The notes: generated from the letters alone by a model not told the origin. 33,142 nt of DNA from Dethiobacter sp. (GCA_018335875.1 JAGXRN010000046.1:1-33142); one strand, 5' to 3'. Positions 14,849 through 24,423 are shown, numbered from the stretch's first letter. Numbers and translations are program-made.

Positions 14849-15739
14849 ATGTTTAAGTCAGGTTTTATCGCTTTAATCGGCAGGCCCAACGTGGGCAAAT
14901 CCACATTAATGAACTTACTGATTAAGGAAAAGGCGGCCATAATTTCTGAAAAACCTCAGACGACCCGCAACAAAATCAGGGGTATCCTCACCGGAGACAG
15001 CTACCAGGCAGTGTTTATTGATACACCAGGCATACATAAGCCTCACCACAAACTGGGAGAGCGCATGGTAAAACTTGCGCTTAACACACTGCAGGAAGTG
15101 GATTTGATTATGTTCCTGGCAGATGCCGCCGCCGGCCCCGGCAGCGGTGATGAGTTTATACTAAACATCCTAAAGGACGTCGATACACCTGTTGTCCTGG
15201 TAGTCAATAAAACAGACCTGGTCACCGCAGATAAGGCCGGTGAATTATGCCGTCATTACCTTGACTTGTTTCAGTTTTGCGATGCTGTGCCTCTCTCTGC
15301 GCTTACAGGAGAAAACAGTGAAAAGCTCCTGGACCTCATAATATCCAGGCTGCCTGAAGGGCCGTGTTATTATCCGCCCGATATGATCACCGATCAACCG
15401 GAAAGGCTCATTGCGGCAGAACTGGTCAGGGAAAAAATCCTTGCTCTGACCCGGGAAGAAGTGCCGCACGCGGTTGCCGTGGAGATAATTAATATGAGGA
15501 TGCGTGAAGGACGCGACCTTGTAGACATAGAGGCCAATATCTATGTAGAGCGTGAATCGCAGAAAAGGATTGTTATCGGCAAAGGTGGAGATGTGCTAAA
15601 ACAGGTGGGGATTCTGGCAAGGCGTGATATAGAAGCGCTGCTTGGCAGCCCGGTTTACCTGCAGCTGTGGGTAAAGGTACAGCGTGATTGGCGCAACCGT
15701 GAGCGGACTTGGCAGGCCTTTGGCCTGGAAACAGAGTAG
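14849..15739 (+). CDS. era: GTPase Era
   Basis: The 296-residue GTPase binds the 3' end of 16S rRNA and checks 30S assembly. It has G1 GRPNVGKS (11-18), a switch segment with KPQTTRNKIRG, G3 DTPG (58-61), G4 NKTD (120-123), and a C-terminal KH domain (about 205-290) with VIGKGGDVLKQVG. ATG 14849 is used because GGGAGG is seven bases upstream and the protein then begins right at the GTPase fold; an earlier TTG at 14780 would add 23 unlikely residues. recO follows after seven bases. Confidence 0.96.
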   Translation: MFKSGFIALIGRPNVGKSTLMNLLIKEKAAIISEKPQTTRNKIRGILTGDSYQAVFIDTPGIHKPHHKLGERMVKLALNTLQEVDLIMFLADAAAGPGSGDEFILNILKDVDTPVVLVVNKTDLVTADKAGELCRHYLDLFQFCDAVPLSALTGENSEKLLDLIISRLPEGPCYYPPDMITDQPERLIAAELVREKILALTREEVPHAVAVEIINMRMREGRDLVDIEANIYVERESQKRIVIGKGGDVLKQVGILARRDIEALLGSPVYLQLWVKVQRDWRNRERTWQAFGLETE

Positions 15740-15746
15740 TTGAGCA

Positions 15747-16493
15747 ATGTCGGAATTTAGAAGCCATGCTGTGGTTCTGCGCACCCAGGATTACCGTGAA
15801 GCCGACAAATTGGTAACAATGCTGACGCGGGATGAAGGAAAAATTACTGCCATTGCCCGCGGCGTGCGTAAGATTAAGGGTAAATCAAAGGCACTGGTAG
15901 AACCGCTGACTCTTGGTTTTTTTCTGCTGCACAGGGGAAAATCTCTTGATACCCTGATTCAGGGAGAGATAGTCAAACCCCATCGCAAACTGCAGTCAGA
16001 TTTGGTTCTTTTTTCCTACGCCCTCTATTTTTGTGAGCTTTGCGAGGCCTCGCTGCCCGAGCGCGAACCGGCGCCGGAAATATTTGACCTGCTTCTTACC
16101 GCACTGCAGCAGCTGGAACATGATTCTTCTGCAATGCGGGTGGCCCGCTGTTTTGAATTAAACCTGCTTGAGGTTTTAGGCTACCGTCCTTTGCTCGAGC
16201 ACTGTCTGCATTGCGGGAGCGAAAGCGCCCCTTTTCGTTTTGACCCAGAGCGCGGCGGAATTGTCTGCGCAGGCTGTCCCGTTGCTGCCGGCAGTATTCC
16301 TGTCAGCGGGGCGGCGGTGGCTGTGATGAAGCGATTTCTTGAGAACGGCTTTTACCGCCTCACAGTCTGTGCGGTACCCGATGTGCTCAGTGAAGAAATA
16401 AAGCGTGTCACCTCCGCGCTTTTGCTTAATGCCACAGGCAAGGCGCGGTTTAAAACAATGGGAGTGCTGCAAAGCTTTGAAGAAATGAAATAA
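15747..16493 (+). CDS. recO: DNA repair protein RecO
   Basis: The 248-residue protein has an N-terminal OB fold (about 1-80, VLRTQDYREADKLVTMLT, then GKITAIARGVRK), a helical middle and a zinc site of four cysteines (C153, C156, C174, C177). RecO works with RecR to load RecA on SSB-coated DNA in recombinational repair. Its size and order after era are usual. The ribosome binding site is weak, which fits translational coupling to era seven bases upstream. Confidence 0.94.
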   Translation: MSEFRSHAVVLRTQDYREADKLVTMLTRDEGKITAIARGVRKIKGKSKALVEPLTLGFFLLHRGKSLDTLIQGEIVKPHRKLQSDLVLFSYALYFCELCEASLPEREPAPEIFDLLLTALQQLEHDSSAMRVARCFELNLLEVLGYRPLLEHCLHCGSESAPFRFDPERGGIVCAGCPVAAGSIPVSGAAVAVMKRFLENGFYRLTVCAVPDVLSEEIKRVTSALLLNATGKARFKTMGVLQSFEEMK

Positions 16494-16545
16494 TTTATAG
16501 CTTCTTTTGGCAAACTAAAGTAAACACTTTTTAGGGGGACGAAAA

Positions 16546-16938
16546 ATGGAAGACAGTCTTGAAAAAATTGAGCTGATCCGTGACAGGACAGGTTTAAGTT
16601 ATGCCCAAGCGCGTGAACTCCTGGAAGAGTCCGGGGGAGATGTAATCGAGGCTCTTGTGACAATGGAGGAAGAAGGTGTCGATGGTGAAAGCGGGGTAGG
16701 AATGATTTCCCGTGAAATCATTTCCCCGGTTAAAAAGGTATTCCGCCAGAGCAATCGCACGCGGATAAAAGTCAAAAACAGGGATGGCACATTACTTGAG
16801 ATTCCGATAACTGTAGGGTTGGCGGGAGCGCTGCTGGCGCCGAGGATGACTGCGCTTGGGACTATGGTGCTCTTAATGGCCCAGTACTCCCTGGAATCGC
16901 ACCAAAGCGAAGCAGCTGAAACTGACTGGGAAAACTAA
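16546..16938 (+). CDS. DUF4342 protein with UBA-like N-terminal domain
   Basis: The 130-residue protein starts with a UBA/TS-N-like three-helix domain (about 5-42: LIRDRTGLSYAQARELLEES then GGDVIEALVTMEE). After a linker comes the DUF4342 part with IKVKNRDGTLLEIPITVGLAGALLAP (pattern given in blocks: IKVKNRDGTLLEIP, ITVGLAGALLAP) and a hydrophobic segment (about 87-112). The N-terminal domain type occurs in EF-Ts, but the role of this family is unknown. AGGGGG lies upstream of the ATG. It follows recO by 52 bases. Confidence 0.85.
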   Translation: MEDSLEKIELIRDRTGLSYAQARELLEESGGDVIEALVTMEEEGVDGESGVGMISREIISPVKKVFRQSNRTRIKVKNRDGTLLEIPITVGLAGALLAPRMTALGTMVLLMAQYSLESHQSEAAETDWEN

Positions 16939-16950
16939 AGTAAGTAATGC

Positions 16951-16979
16951 TTGACTGGACAGCAGGTTTTTGTTAAAGT
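16951..16979 (+). promoter_or_regulatory. Promoter of the glyQS T-box transcript
   Basis: TTGACT (16951-16956), 17 bases and TAAAGT (16974-16979) form a good sigma-A promoter; the start falls near 16986, at the left edge of the T-box leader. Confidence 0.75.
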
Positions 16980-16985
16980 ATGACT

Positions 16986-17175
16986 AACTAAAGATGCCAT
17001 GGAAGAAAATTATGCCGCAGAGCTGTCAGCGAGCCGGGAATGGTGTGAGCCGGCCGGTGAAGCGGCATAAAGGGCGCTTCCTTGACGGCTGTTTAAGAGC
17101 GGGCATGAATAAACATGCCAAATAGGGTGGAACCGCGGGAACTTCCCGTCCCTATGGGACGGAGGTTCCTTTTTT
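16986..17175 (+). ncRNA. Glycine T-box riboswitch leader
   Basis: The T-box sequence GGTGGAACCGCGG is at 17126-17138. It is followed by a strong terminator (GGAAC..CCGTCCC/GGGACGG..GTTCC, then six T, 17138-17175). An antiterminator would form when the T-box pairs with the CCA end of uncharged tRNA-Gly. Stem I is visible: GGAAG (17001) and CTTCC (17081) close it, GAGCCGG and GGTGTGAGCCGG mark the distal loop region. The likely specifier codon is GGC at 17064-17066, followed by A, which is a glycine codon and agrees with the genes it controls. Low charged tRNA-Gly should raise glyQ-glyS expression. Confidence 0.93.
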
Positions 17176-17198
17176 AATTTTATAGATGGGGTGATGAT

Positions 17199-18086
17199 AT
17201 GGATTTTCAGACAATGATATTAAAGCTGCAGAGCTACTGGGCTGGACAAGACTGCATACTCCTGCAGCCCTATGATGTGGAAAAAGGAGCCGGGACAATG
17301 AATCCCGCCACATTTCTCAGGGCACTGGGGCCGGAGCCATGGGCGGTTGCCTACGTGGAGCCTTCCCGCCGCCCCACAGACGGCCGCTACGGCGAAAACC
17401 CCAATCGCCTCTTTCAGCACCACCAGTACCAGGTAATTATTAAACCCGCACCGGACAATATCCAGGACCTTTATCTGCAGAGCCTGCAGGAGTTGGGGAT
17501 ACTGGCAGCCGAGCATGACATACGATTTGTGGAGGATAATTGGGAGTCACCGACACTGGGAGCTTGGGGCCTGGGATGGGAGGTCTGGCTTGATGGCATG
17601 GAAATCACCCAGTTTACATACTTCCAGCAGGTAGGAAGCATAGACCTTGATGCAGTGTCCGTGGAAATTACATACGGGCTGGAAAGGATAGCCATGTACT
17701 TGCAGCACGAGGAAAATGTATTTAATATCCGCTGGGTGGGAGATATCAGGTACAAAGAGATATTTCACCGCGCCGAGGTTGAACACTCCCGCTATTGTTT
17801 TGAGGAAGCTGACGTGGAAATGCTTTTTTCACTTTTTAACACTTATGAACAGGAAGCACGCCGCCTGTTGGAAAAAGGCCTGGTGCTGCCAGGTTACGAT
17901 TATGTGCTGAAATGTTCACACGCTTTTAACCTGCTTGATGCGCGCGGCGCCATCAGCGTGGCTGAACGGACAGGCTATATCGGCAGAGTCCGCAATCTTG
18001 CCAGGCTGTGTGCCCAGTGTTACCTGAACCAGCGTGAGGAACTGGGCTATCCGCTTTTAGCCGGAAGGAGTGACAGCAATGGCTAG
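17199..18086 (+). CDS. glyQ: Glycine--tRNA ligase alpha subunit
   Basis: The 295-residue class II synthetase subunit provides the aminoacylation site of the bacterial alpha2-beta2 enzyme. Typical blocks are [22 protein letters not shown] (as DCILLQPYD and [19 protein letters not shown]), [37 protein letters not shown] and ERIAMYLQ. The ATG follows a GGGGTG site, 23 bases after the T-box terminator. Its end overlaps glyS by eight bases. Confidence 0.97.
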   Translation: MDFQTMILKLQSYWAGQDCILLQPYDVEKGAGTMNPATFLRALGPEPWAVAYVEPSRRPTDGRYGENPNRLFQHHQYQVIIKPAPDNIQDLYLQSLQELGILAAEHDIRFVEDNWESPTLGAWGLGWEVWLDGMEITQFTYFQQVGSIDLDAVSVEITYGLERIAMYLQHEENVFNIRWVGDIRYKEIFHRAEVEHSRYCFEEADVEMLFSLFNTYEQEARRLLEKGLVLPGYDYVLKCSHAFNLLDARGAISVAERTGYIGRVRNLARLCAQCYLNQREELGYPLLAGRSDSNG

Positions 18087-20163
18087 GACATTTTTACTGG
18101 AGATTGGTACTGAAGAAATACCGGCGCGTTTTATGGAGCCTGCGCTTATACAGCTCAAAGACGCGGCATCCGAGGAGTTGCGCTTCGAACGTCTTTCTCA
18201 TGGGGAAATTAAAACATTTGGCACTCCGCGGCGCCTGGTGCTCCTTGTTGATGCGCTGGCGGAGGGGCAACTGGAAATTGTGGAAAAGAAGAAGGGGCCG
18301 GCGAAAAAAGCCGCCTATGATAACCAGGGGAATCCCACTCCGGCTGCCCTTGGCTTTGCCCGCGGCCAGGGAATTGAAGCGGGCGAGCTCTTTACAGAAG
18401 CAGTAGATGGAGTTGAATATGTGTTTGCCGCACGCCAGACTCCGGCACAAGCAGCAGGTGAAGTCCTGCAGTCAGTGTGTATACGTCTACTCAGTCGGCT
18501 CAGTTTCCCCAAACCAATGTTTTGGTACAGCAGGGAAATCCGCTTTGCCCGACCCATTCGCTGGCTGACGGCACTATACGGCAGCGAAGTTGTCTGCTTT
18601 GAATTTGCCGGCCTTAGTGCCGACCGCAAAACATACGGGCACCGCTTCCTGGCCCCGGAGGCGCGGGTGCTGCCTTCTGCTGATGACTATCTGCAGGCCA
18701 TGGCCGACGGAGCAGTGGTTGTGGACCAAAAAGAGAGGCGCGCCATGATTGCCGGTCAGGTTACAAGCGAAGCTGTCCGCCTTGGAGGACGGACTTCCCT
18801 TGACGAGGAACTGCTGGATGAGGTTGTTTACCTGGTTGAATACCCACGGGCTGTGGCAGGCAACTTCAACAGTGACTACCTGGAAATCCCGCCGGAGGCG
18901 CTGATTACAGTGATGCGAACCCACCAGCGTTACTTTCCGGTCTTTGACGCAAACGACAGCCTGCTTCCTCATTTTATTACCATCAGCAACGGCACAAGTG
19001 ATGAATTTACGTACAATGTGCGTGCGGGCAATGAAAGAGTGCTGAGAGCGCGCCTGGCTGATGCCCGCTTCTTTTTTGATGAGGACCGGAAAGTTACCCT
19101 TGAAAGCCATGTCGAAGCCCTGGATAAAATTCTGTTTATGGAGCAGCTGGGGTCAATGCGCAAGAAAACAGAACGCCTGGCAGCCATTACCAAAGCATTG
19201 GCGGCTGAAATCGCCCTGCCCATGCATGAGGTGGCTGCAGCTGTAAGGGCGGCAGCCTTGTGCAAAGCTGACCTGGTCACACATATGGTTTATGAGTTTC
19301 CTGAGCTGCAGGGGACAATGGGCGGCTACTACGCGCGGCTTTCAGGCGAAGACAGCGCTGTGGCTGTTGCTATCTCAGAGCACTACGCACCGCGTTATGC
19401 CGGGGATACTCCGGCAGTTACGCCGGCAGGCGCAGTGGTAGCCGTCTCCGATAAGCTTGACACCCTGGTCTCCTGTTTCGGACTTGGCCTGATTCCCAGC
19501 GGTTCCCAGGACCCCTACGCACTTCGCCGCAGTGCACTTGGGATTGTGAGCACATTGGCACTGCATAACTTTAATATCTCTCTTTCACGCCTGGTGAGCC
19601 TGGGACTGGCGGAGCTTTCCGGGAGTATTTCCCGCCCGGGGGCGGAGGTGCTTGCAGGTGTACATGACTTCCTTCTCTCTCGGGTGCGCTACATGTTTGC
19701 TGAAGAAGGCCTGCGCTATGATGTAATTGACGCCGCGCTCGGGAGCAGTGCCGACGACCTGCCGGGCTTATCAGCCAGGGCGCGTGTCCTCCAGCGGAAA
19801 CTTGAGACGCCGGAATTGACAAGCCTGCTTACCCCTTTTACCAGGGCGTCCAATCTTGTACGTAATGCGTGTGCTCATACGCCGGATCCGAGCCTGTTTG
19901 TCTCCGACGCAGAGCAAAAACTATACGCTGAGGTTACACACTCCGCCGATGTAGTCAAAAATGCTGCCGCAGGCGGCGACTATGAAGCTGTCTTTACCGC
20001 ACTGGCCGCGCTCCAGCAGCCCATTGACAACTTTTTTACTGAAGTGATGGTGATGGTGGAAGATAAAGCGGTGAGAAACAATCGTCTGGCCCTGCTGCAG
20101 CAGATTAAGACTGCATTTCTTACCCTTGGCGACCTGTCAAAAATTGTCCAGGAAAAAAAATAA
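18079..20163 (+). CDS. glyS: Glycine--tRNA ligase beta subunit
   Basis: The 694-residue subunit recognises and binds tRNA-Gly; it has an N-terminal [19 protein letters not shown], a middle HD-like region and a C-terminal DALR-type anticodon-binding domain (about 580-690, [22 protein letters not shown] in two blocks). Length is normal. ATG 18079 was chosen over an in-frame GTG at 18070 because GGAAGGAG ends only at 18070, giving eight bases to the ATG. It is controlled by the T-box together with glyQ. I see no obvious terminator after it. Confidence 0.96.
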   Translation: MARTFLLEIGTEEIPARFMEPALIQLKDAASEELRFERLSHGEIKTFGTPRRLVLLVDALAEGQLEIVEKKKGPAKKAAYDNQGNPTPAALGFARGQGIEAGELFTEAVDGVEYVFAARQTPAQAAGEVLQSVCIRLLSRLSFPKPMFWYSREIRFARPIRWLTALYGSEVVCFEFAGLSADRKTYGHRFLAPEARVLPSADDYLQAMADGAVVVDQKERRAMIAGQVTSEAVRLGGRTSLDEELLDEVVYLVEYPRAVAGNFNSDYLEIPPEALITVMRTHQRYFPVFDANDSLLPHFITISNGTSDEFTYNVRAGNERVLRARLADARFFFDEDRKVTLESHVEALDKILFMEQLGSMRKKTERLAAITKALAAEIALPMHEVAAAVRAAALCKADLVTHMVYEFPELQGTMGGYYARLSGEDSAVAVAISEHYAPRYAGDTPAVTPAGAVVAVSDKLDTLVSCFGLGLIPSGSQDPYALRRSALGIVSTLALHNFNISLSRLVSLGLAELSGSISRPGAEVLAGVHDFLLSRVRYMFAEEGLRYDVIDAALGSSADDLPGLSARARVLQRKLETPELTSLLTPFTRASNLVRNACAHTPDPSLFVSDAEQKLYAEVTHSADVVKNAAAGGDYEAVFTALAALQQPIDNFFTEVMVMVEDKAVRNNRLALLQQIKTAFLTLGDLSKIVQEKK

Positions 20164-20195
20164 CTCAAAAAAAATAGCGTGCAGGAAAATGACAG

Positions 20196-20219
20196 ACAAT
20201 ATAGTATATACTATATTGT
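20196..20219. promoter_or_regulatory. Perfect 24-bp palindrome, probable operator
   Basis: The half-site ACAATATAGTAT is followed directly by its exact reverse complement. It lies 51 bases upstream of the likely start of the CcpN-like regulator, in AT-rich sequence that could contain the promoter. A perfect dyad of this length without a loop is typical of a dimeric repressor site, and the neighbouring HTH regulator is the obvious candidate binder. Confidence 0.65.
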
Positions 20220-20269
20220 GATTTTAAGTTAAATAGCGTAGCACATTAAAGACAGGAGGCGTCAAAGAG

Positions 20270-20896
20270 ATCGAATTCAATGCACGTCAGCAGGCTATCC
20301 TCGAGATTGTCAAACACGACGGGCCCATCTCCGGGGAGGAGATTGCGGCCCGCCTTAACCTCTCAAGGGCTGCACTGCGCCCTCATTTAGCTGTTCTGAC
20401 CATGTCTGGCGCAATTGATGCGCGCCCCCGTGTCGGTTACTTTTATGCCGGCAGAAATACATCTGACCTGCTGGGCGATATTTTAAGAGGTATCACAGTT
20501 GGTGATATTAAAAGCCGCCCCATCATGATCCGCGAACATACTTCTGTTTATGATGCCATTGTCACCCTGTTCCTCGAGGATGTGGGGACGCTGTTTGTGG
20601 TGGATGAATCCGGTTTACTGCAGGGTGTGGTTTCGCGCAAAGACTTTATTAAGATTGCATTGGGAGGCGCCAACCTGAATAAAATTCCTGTAGGTGTGAT
20701 CATGACCCGCCTGCCAAGCCTGCACATGATCACTGAGGAAGAAACCATGCTTGATGTGGCGCGGCGCATTATGGAATACGAGGTGGACTCGTTGCCGGTG
20801 GTGCGTTTAACCGAGGAGAAGAATTTTAAAGTGGTGGGGCGGGTAACTAAGACCAATCTTGCCCGCCTGTTAGTGGAACTTGCTGAGGGCCGGTAG
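20270..20896 (+). CDS. ccpN: CcpN-like transcription regulator (HTH + two CBS), probable AUC start
   Basis: Translated from codon 20270 the protein has 208 residues, close to Bacillus CcpN (about 212). Residues 1-60 are a winged HTH (ARQQAILEIVK, GEEIAARLNLSRAALRPHLA, ARPRVGYFYAG); two CBS domains follow (about 75-135 and 142-205). In this frame there is no ATG, GTG or TTG between the in-frame TAG at 20234 and ATG 20402, which lies after the HTH. AUC 20270 aligns with the usual initiator position (family pattern MEF-R---IL) and AGGAGG (20254-20259) is ten bases upstream. CcpN represses gluconeogenic genes in response to nucleotides; here it precedes the PPDK regulator and ppdK. The family call is firm; the start is inference. 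Confidence 0.85.
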   Translation: MEFNARQQAILEIVKHDGPISGEEIAARLNLSRAALRPHLAVLTMSGAIDARPRVGYFYAGRNTSDLLGDILRGITVGDIKSRPIMIREHTSVYDAIVTLFLEDVGTLFVVDESGLLQGVVSRKDFIKIALGGANLNKIPVGVIMTRLPSLHMITEEETMLDVARRIMEYEVDSLPVVRLTEEKNFKVVGRVTKTNLARLLVELAEGR

Positions 20897-20914
20897 GGAA
20901 GGAGGAAAGAAATA

Positions 20915-21745
20915 TTGCACGATGTAAAACGTAAACCGGTGGTCTATGTCGTATCAGACTCCATCGGTGAAACTGCGGAGTTTGTGGTTAAAGCGGTGGC
21001 CAGCCAGTTTAACTCGGGGCATGTGGATATTAAAAGGATTCCTTTTGTCAACGATGCTGAGACCATCCTTGATGTTGTGGAAGAGGCTCATGCCAGCAGG
21101 GGGATGATTGCCTACACCCTGGTTCTGCCGGAACTGCGCCGCATAATTGCCGATGAGAGTATAAAGCGTGATTTACTTGCCGTTGATGTTATGGGCCCCA
21201 TGATGGATGCCTTCGGTAAGCTCCTGCAAATCGACCCGCGCCTGGAACCAGGCCTGGTACGCCGGCTCGATGAAGAATATTTCCGCCGTGTGGCGGCCAT
21301 TGAGTTTGCGGTAAAATATGATGACGGCAAAGATCCGCGGGGTTTACTGCTGGCTGATGTAGTGTTGATAGGAGTCTCACGCACTTCAAAGACGCCTCTC
21401 TCCATGTACCTTGCCCATAAACGCCTCAAAGTCGCCAACCTGCCGCTTGTGCCCGAGGTCGAGGCGCCGGAGGAGCTGTTTTGGCTCCATCCCTGCAAGG
21501 TGGTAGGCCTCACCATTAATCCGCGGCAGCTTAATGAAATCAGGCAGGAACGCCTCAAAGCACTGGGTCTGCATGCTCAGGCTAATTATGCCAGCATGGA
21601 ACGTATCCTTGATGAATTGGAGTATGCTGAAAAAGTGATGCGCAAAGTTGGCTGCCCCATCTTTGACGTTTCCAACAAAGCAGTAGAAGAGGTAGCCAAT
21701 AAAATTTTACAGCTTATCAGGGAGGAGACAGAGGATGGGAAATAA
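20915..21745 (+). CDS. ppsR: PPDK regulatory protein (bifunctional kinase/pyrophosphorylase)
   Basis: The 276-residue DUF299-family enzyme switches pyruvate phosphate dikinase off by ADP-dependent phosphorylation of an active-site threonine and on again by phosphate-dependent removal. The N-terminus YVVSDSIGETAE and the P-loop GVSRTSKT (153-160) with PLSMYLA are diagnostic. The start is TTG 20915, nine bases after GGAGG. It overlaps its target gene ppdK by 11 bases, which supports a PPDK rather than PEP-synthase target. Confidence 0.94.
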   Translation: MHDVKRKPVVYVVSDSIGETAEFVVKAVASQFNSGHVDIKRIPFVNDAETILDVVEEAHASRGMIAYTLVLPELRRIIADESIKRDLLAVDVMGPMMDAFGKLLQIDPRLEPGLVRRLDEEYFRRVAAIEFAVKYDDGKDPRGLLLADVVLIGVSRTSKTPLSMYLAHKRLKVANLPLVPEVEAPEELFWLHPCKVVGLTINPRQLNEIRQERLKALGLHAQANYASMERILDELEYAEKVMRKVGCPIFDVSNKAVEEVANKILQLIREETEDGK

Positions 21746-24407
21746 GAATGTCTATCTTTTCGGTGAAGGTGACGCCGGCATGCGTGAACTGCTGGGAGGA
21801 AAAGGCGCCAACCTGGCGGAAATGACCAGAATCGGGCTGCCCGTCCCTCCGGGCTTTACTGTGTCCACAAATGCCTGCAGGGAATATTTCAATCGGGAAA
21901 AGAAAATCTGGCCGCAGCTGCGGGAAGAGGTCCTTGACGCGTTGCGAAATCTTGAAGAACAGACTGGTAAAAAGTTTGGCGACAAGGCTGACCCGCTGTT
22001 GATCTCAGTTCGTTCAGGCTCAGTTTTTTCCATGCCTGGAATGATGGATACTATTCTCAACCTGGGCTTAAACGACAACACTGTGCAGGGCCTTGCCGCA
22101 GTTTCCGGCAGCAGGCGCTTTGCCCTTGACTGTTATCGCCGCTTTATTCAGATGTTCTCTGATGTGGTGCTCAAGGTGGAGCATTATTACTTCGAAAGGG
22201 CACTGGATGAAAAGAAGAGAACACTTGGTGTCAGGGATGATACCGGACTTGATGCCACGGCACTGGCTGAACTTGTGGAAGAATATAAGAGGATTGTGGT
22301 GCGAGAAGCAAAAAGAGAGTTTCCCCAAGACTCACTTGAACAGTTGATTTATTCTATCCAGGCTGTCTTTGATTCCTGGCATAACCAGCGTGCAGTTGTC
22401 TACAGGCAGATTAACAAGCTGCCTGACCATCTGGGCACAGCTGTTAATATCCAGATTATGGTATTCGGCAATCTTGGCGAGGACAGCGGCACAGGTGTTG
22501 CTTTTACACGCAATCCTTCAGATGGAACAAATGAGCTCTACGGGGAGTTTTTAATTAATGCCCAGGGGGAAGATGTTGTGGCAGGCACCCGTACGCCGCT
22601 GCCCATTGCCAGGATGGCGGAATATATGCCCGCACTCTATGAACAGTTTGCCTCGCTGTGCCGCTTGCTGGAAAACCATTACCGTGACATTCAGGATATC
22701 GAATTTACTGTTGAGCGCGGCAAGCTCTATCTGTTGCAGACGCGAAACGGCAAACGGACGGCCAACGCCGCTGTTAAAATTGCTGTGGATATGGCGGAAG
22801 AGGGAGTGCTTGGCCGTGATGAAGCGCTGCTGCGCGTTAATCCGGAGCAATTAAACCAACTCCTTCACCGGCGAATTGATCCTGCAGCAAAAAGAGATGT
22901 GGTGGCAAAAGGGCTGCCGGCCTCTCCCGGAGCCGCATCCGGGCAGGCTGTCTTTTCCGCCGATGACGCTGAGCGCCTAACCGGGGAGGGTAAAAAGGTG
23001 ATCCTGATCCGGCCCGAAACAACGCCTGATGATATCCACGGCATTGTGGCCGCCGAGGGCGTGCTGACCAGCAGGGGCGGTATGACAAGCCATGCCGCTG
23101 TGGTGGCGCGGGGCATGGGGAAACCATGTGTCTCAGGCTGCGAAGCCTTAAATATTGACCAGGCATCTAAAACTTTCACGCTGACGGACAGGGAGTTCTA
23201 TGAAGGGGACAGGATTTCTCTTGATGGAGGCACAGGTGAAGTGATAGCCGGGGAAGTGTCGCTGATTGACCCTGAACTTGGCGTTGAATTCAGCCGTCTC
23301 CTGAGCTGGGCCGATGAAGTAAAAAAGCTAGGTGTGCGCGCCAACGCCGACACCCCTGAGGATGCCCGCAAAGCCCGCGAGTTTGGAGCAAAGGGGATTG
23401 GCCTTTGCCGCACTGAGCATATGTTTATGTCACAGGACAGGCTGCCCGTTGTACAGCAGATGATTTTGGCCAAAAACCCACAAGAGCGTGAAAATGCGCT
23501 TGCCAGGCTGCTGCCAATGCAGCAGGGAGATTTTGAGGCTATCTTTGCAGCCATGGACGGATTGCCGGTTACCATCCGCCTGCTTGACCCGCCGCTGCAT
23601 GAATTTCTGCCCAAACATGAAGACCTGCTGGTGGAAATAGCACTCTTAAAAGAAAGAGGCAGCGACGCAAAACTTTTAAGAGAGAAAGAAGACCTGCTGC
23701 GCAGTGTACGCGCGCACCAGGAAGTTAACCCCATGCTCGGCCACCGCGGCTGTCGTCTTGGCATAGTCACACCTGAGATATATACGATGCAGGCGCTCGC
23801 CATCTTCCGGGCCGCTGTTTCCCAGCTCAAACGCGGTATAAAGGTTATTCCCGAAGTAATGATACCGCTTGTCGGTCATATTAACGAACTTAGCATCATG
23901 CGTTCACTTGTGGAAGAGGCCGCCGCCGCGGTGATGGCAGAAAGCGGCGTCTCTTTCAGCTACCTGGTGGGGACCATGATTGAACTGCCCCGCGCCTGTG
24001 TTACAGCGGCGCAAATTGCAGAACAGGCCGACTTCTTTTCTTTCGGCACCAACGACCTGACACAGACTACCTTTGGATTTTCGCGTGACGATGCCGAAGG
24101 GAAGTTCCTCCTCAGTTATCTGCAAAAGAAAATCCTGACTGAAAACCCCTTTGAAGTCCTGGACAGGGAAGGTGTGGGGGAACTCATAAAAATGGCAAAG
24201 GCAGGAGGGCGTGCCTCGCGTCCGGATTTGAAACTGGGGATTTGCGGAGAACACGGCGGGAATCCCTCGTCCATTGAATTTTGCCACAATATCGGGCTTG
24301 ACTATGTTTCCTGCTCGCCTTTCAGGGTGCCGCTGGCGCGTCTGGCCGCTGCCCAGTCCCAGCTTCAGGAACAAGCAGTGCAAACCCCCTTGCATAGGAA
24401 ATCTTAA
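21735..24407 (+). CDS. ppdK: Pyruvate, phosphate dikinase
   Basis: The 890-residue enzyme interconverts pyruvate + ATP + phosphate and PEP + AMP + pyrophosphate. An ATP-grasp domain (about 1-340, GGKGANLAEM, SVRSGSVFSMPGMMDTILNLG in two blocks) comes first. The phosphohistidine domain has GGMTSH with H453 as phospho carrier and T451 as the residue controlled by the regulatory protein upstream. The C-terminal PEP barrel has FGTNDLTQTTFGFSRDD and CGEHGG with the catalytic Cys near residue 837. The length is normal for bacterial PPDK. It ends the regulator-ppsR-ppdK unit. Confidence 0.97.
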   Translation: MGNKNVYLFGEGDAGMRELLGGKGANLAEMTRIGLPVPPGFTVSTNACREYFNREKKIWPQLREEVLDALRNLEEQTGKKFGDKADPLLISVRSGSVFSMPGMMDTILNLGLNDNTVQGLAAVSGSRRFALDCYRRFIQMFSDVVLKVEHYYFERALDEKKRTLGVRDDTGLDATALAELVEEYKRIVVREAKREFPQDSLEQLIYSIQAVFDSWHNQRAVVYRQINKLPDHLGTAVNIQIMVFGNLGEDSGTGVAFTRNPSDGTNELYGEFLINAQGEDVVAGTRTPLPIARMAEYMPALYEQFASLCRLLENHYRDIQDIEFTVERGKLYLLQTRNGKRTANAAVKIAVDMAEEGVLGRDEALLRVNPEQLNQLLHRRIDPAAKRDVVAKGLPASPGAASGQAVFSADDAERLTGEGKKVILIRPETTPDDIHGIVAAEGVLTSRGGMTSHAAVVARGMGKPCVSGCEALNIDQASKTFTLTDREFYEGDRISLDGGTGEVIAGEVSLIDPELGVEFSRLLSWADEVKKLGVRANADTPEDARKAREFGAKGIGLCRTEHMFMSQDRLPVVQQMILAKNPQERENALARLLPMQQGDFEAIFAAMDGLPVTIRLLDPPLHEFLPKHEDLLVEIALLKERGSDAKLLREKEDLLRSVRAHQEVNPMLGHRGCRLGIVTPEIYTMQALAIFRAAVSQLKRGIKVIPEVMIPLVGHINELSIMRSLVEEAAAAVMAESGVSFSYLVGTMIELPRACVTAAQIAEQADFFSFGTNDLTQTTFGFSRDDAEGKFLLSYLQKKILTENPFEVLDREGVGELIKMAKAGGRASRPDLKLGICGEHGGNPSSIEFCHNIGLDYVSCSPFRVPLARLAAAQSQLQEQAVQTPLHRKS

Positions 24408-24421
24408 TAATTTCCTATGCA
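24391..24421. repeat. 12-bp hairpin over the ppdK stop codon
   Basis: TGCATAGGAAAT (24391-24402) and its exact complement ATTTCCTATGCA (24410-24421) enclose CTTAATA. The ppdK stop TAA (24405-24407) is in the loop. No T run follows. It could stabilise the 3' end or act with the terminator directly downstream. Confidence 0.75.
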
Positions 24422-24423
24422 AT

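Noticed and set aside
18574-19110. 178-codon leftward frame inside glyS
   Set aside because: Antisense shadow; no start signal and no recognisable domain.
23198-23830. 210-codon leftward frame inside ppdK
   Set aside because: Low-complexity Ser/Arg-rich antisense of the PEP-barrel coding region.
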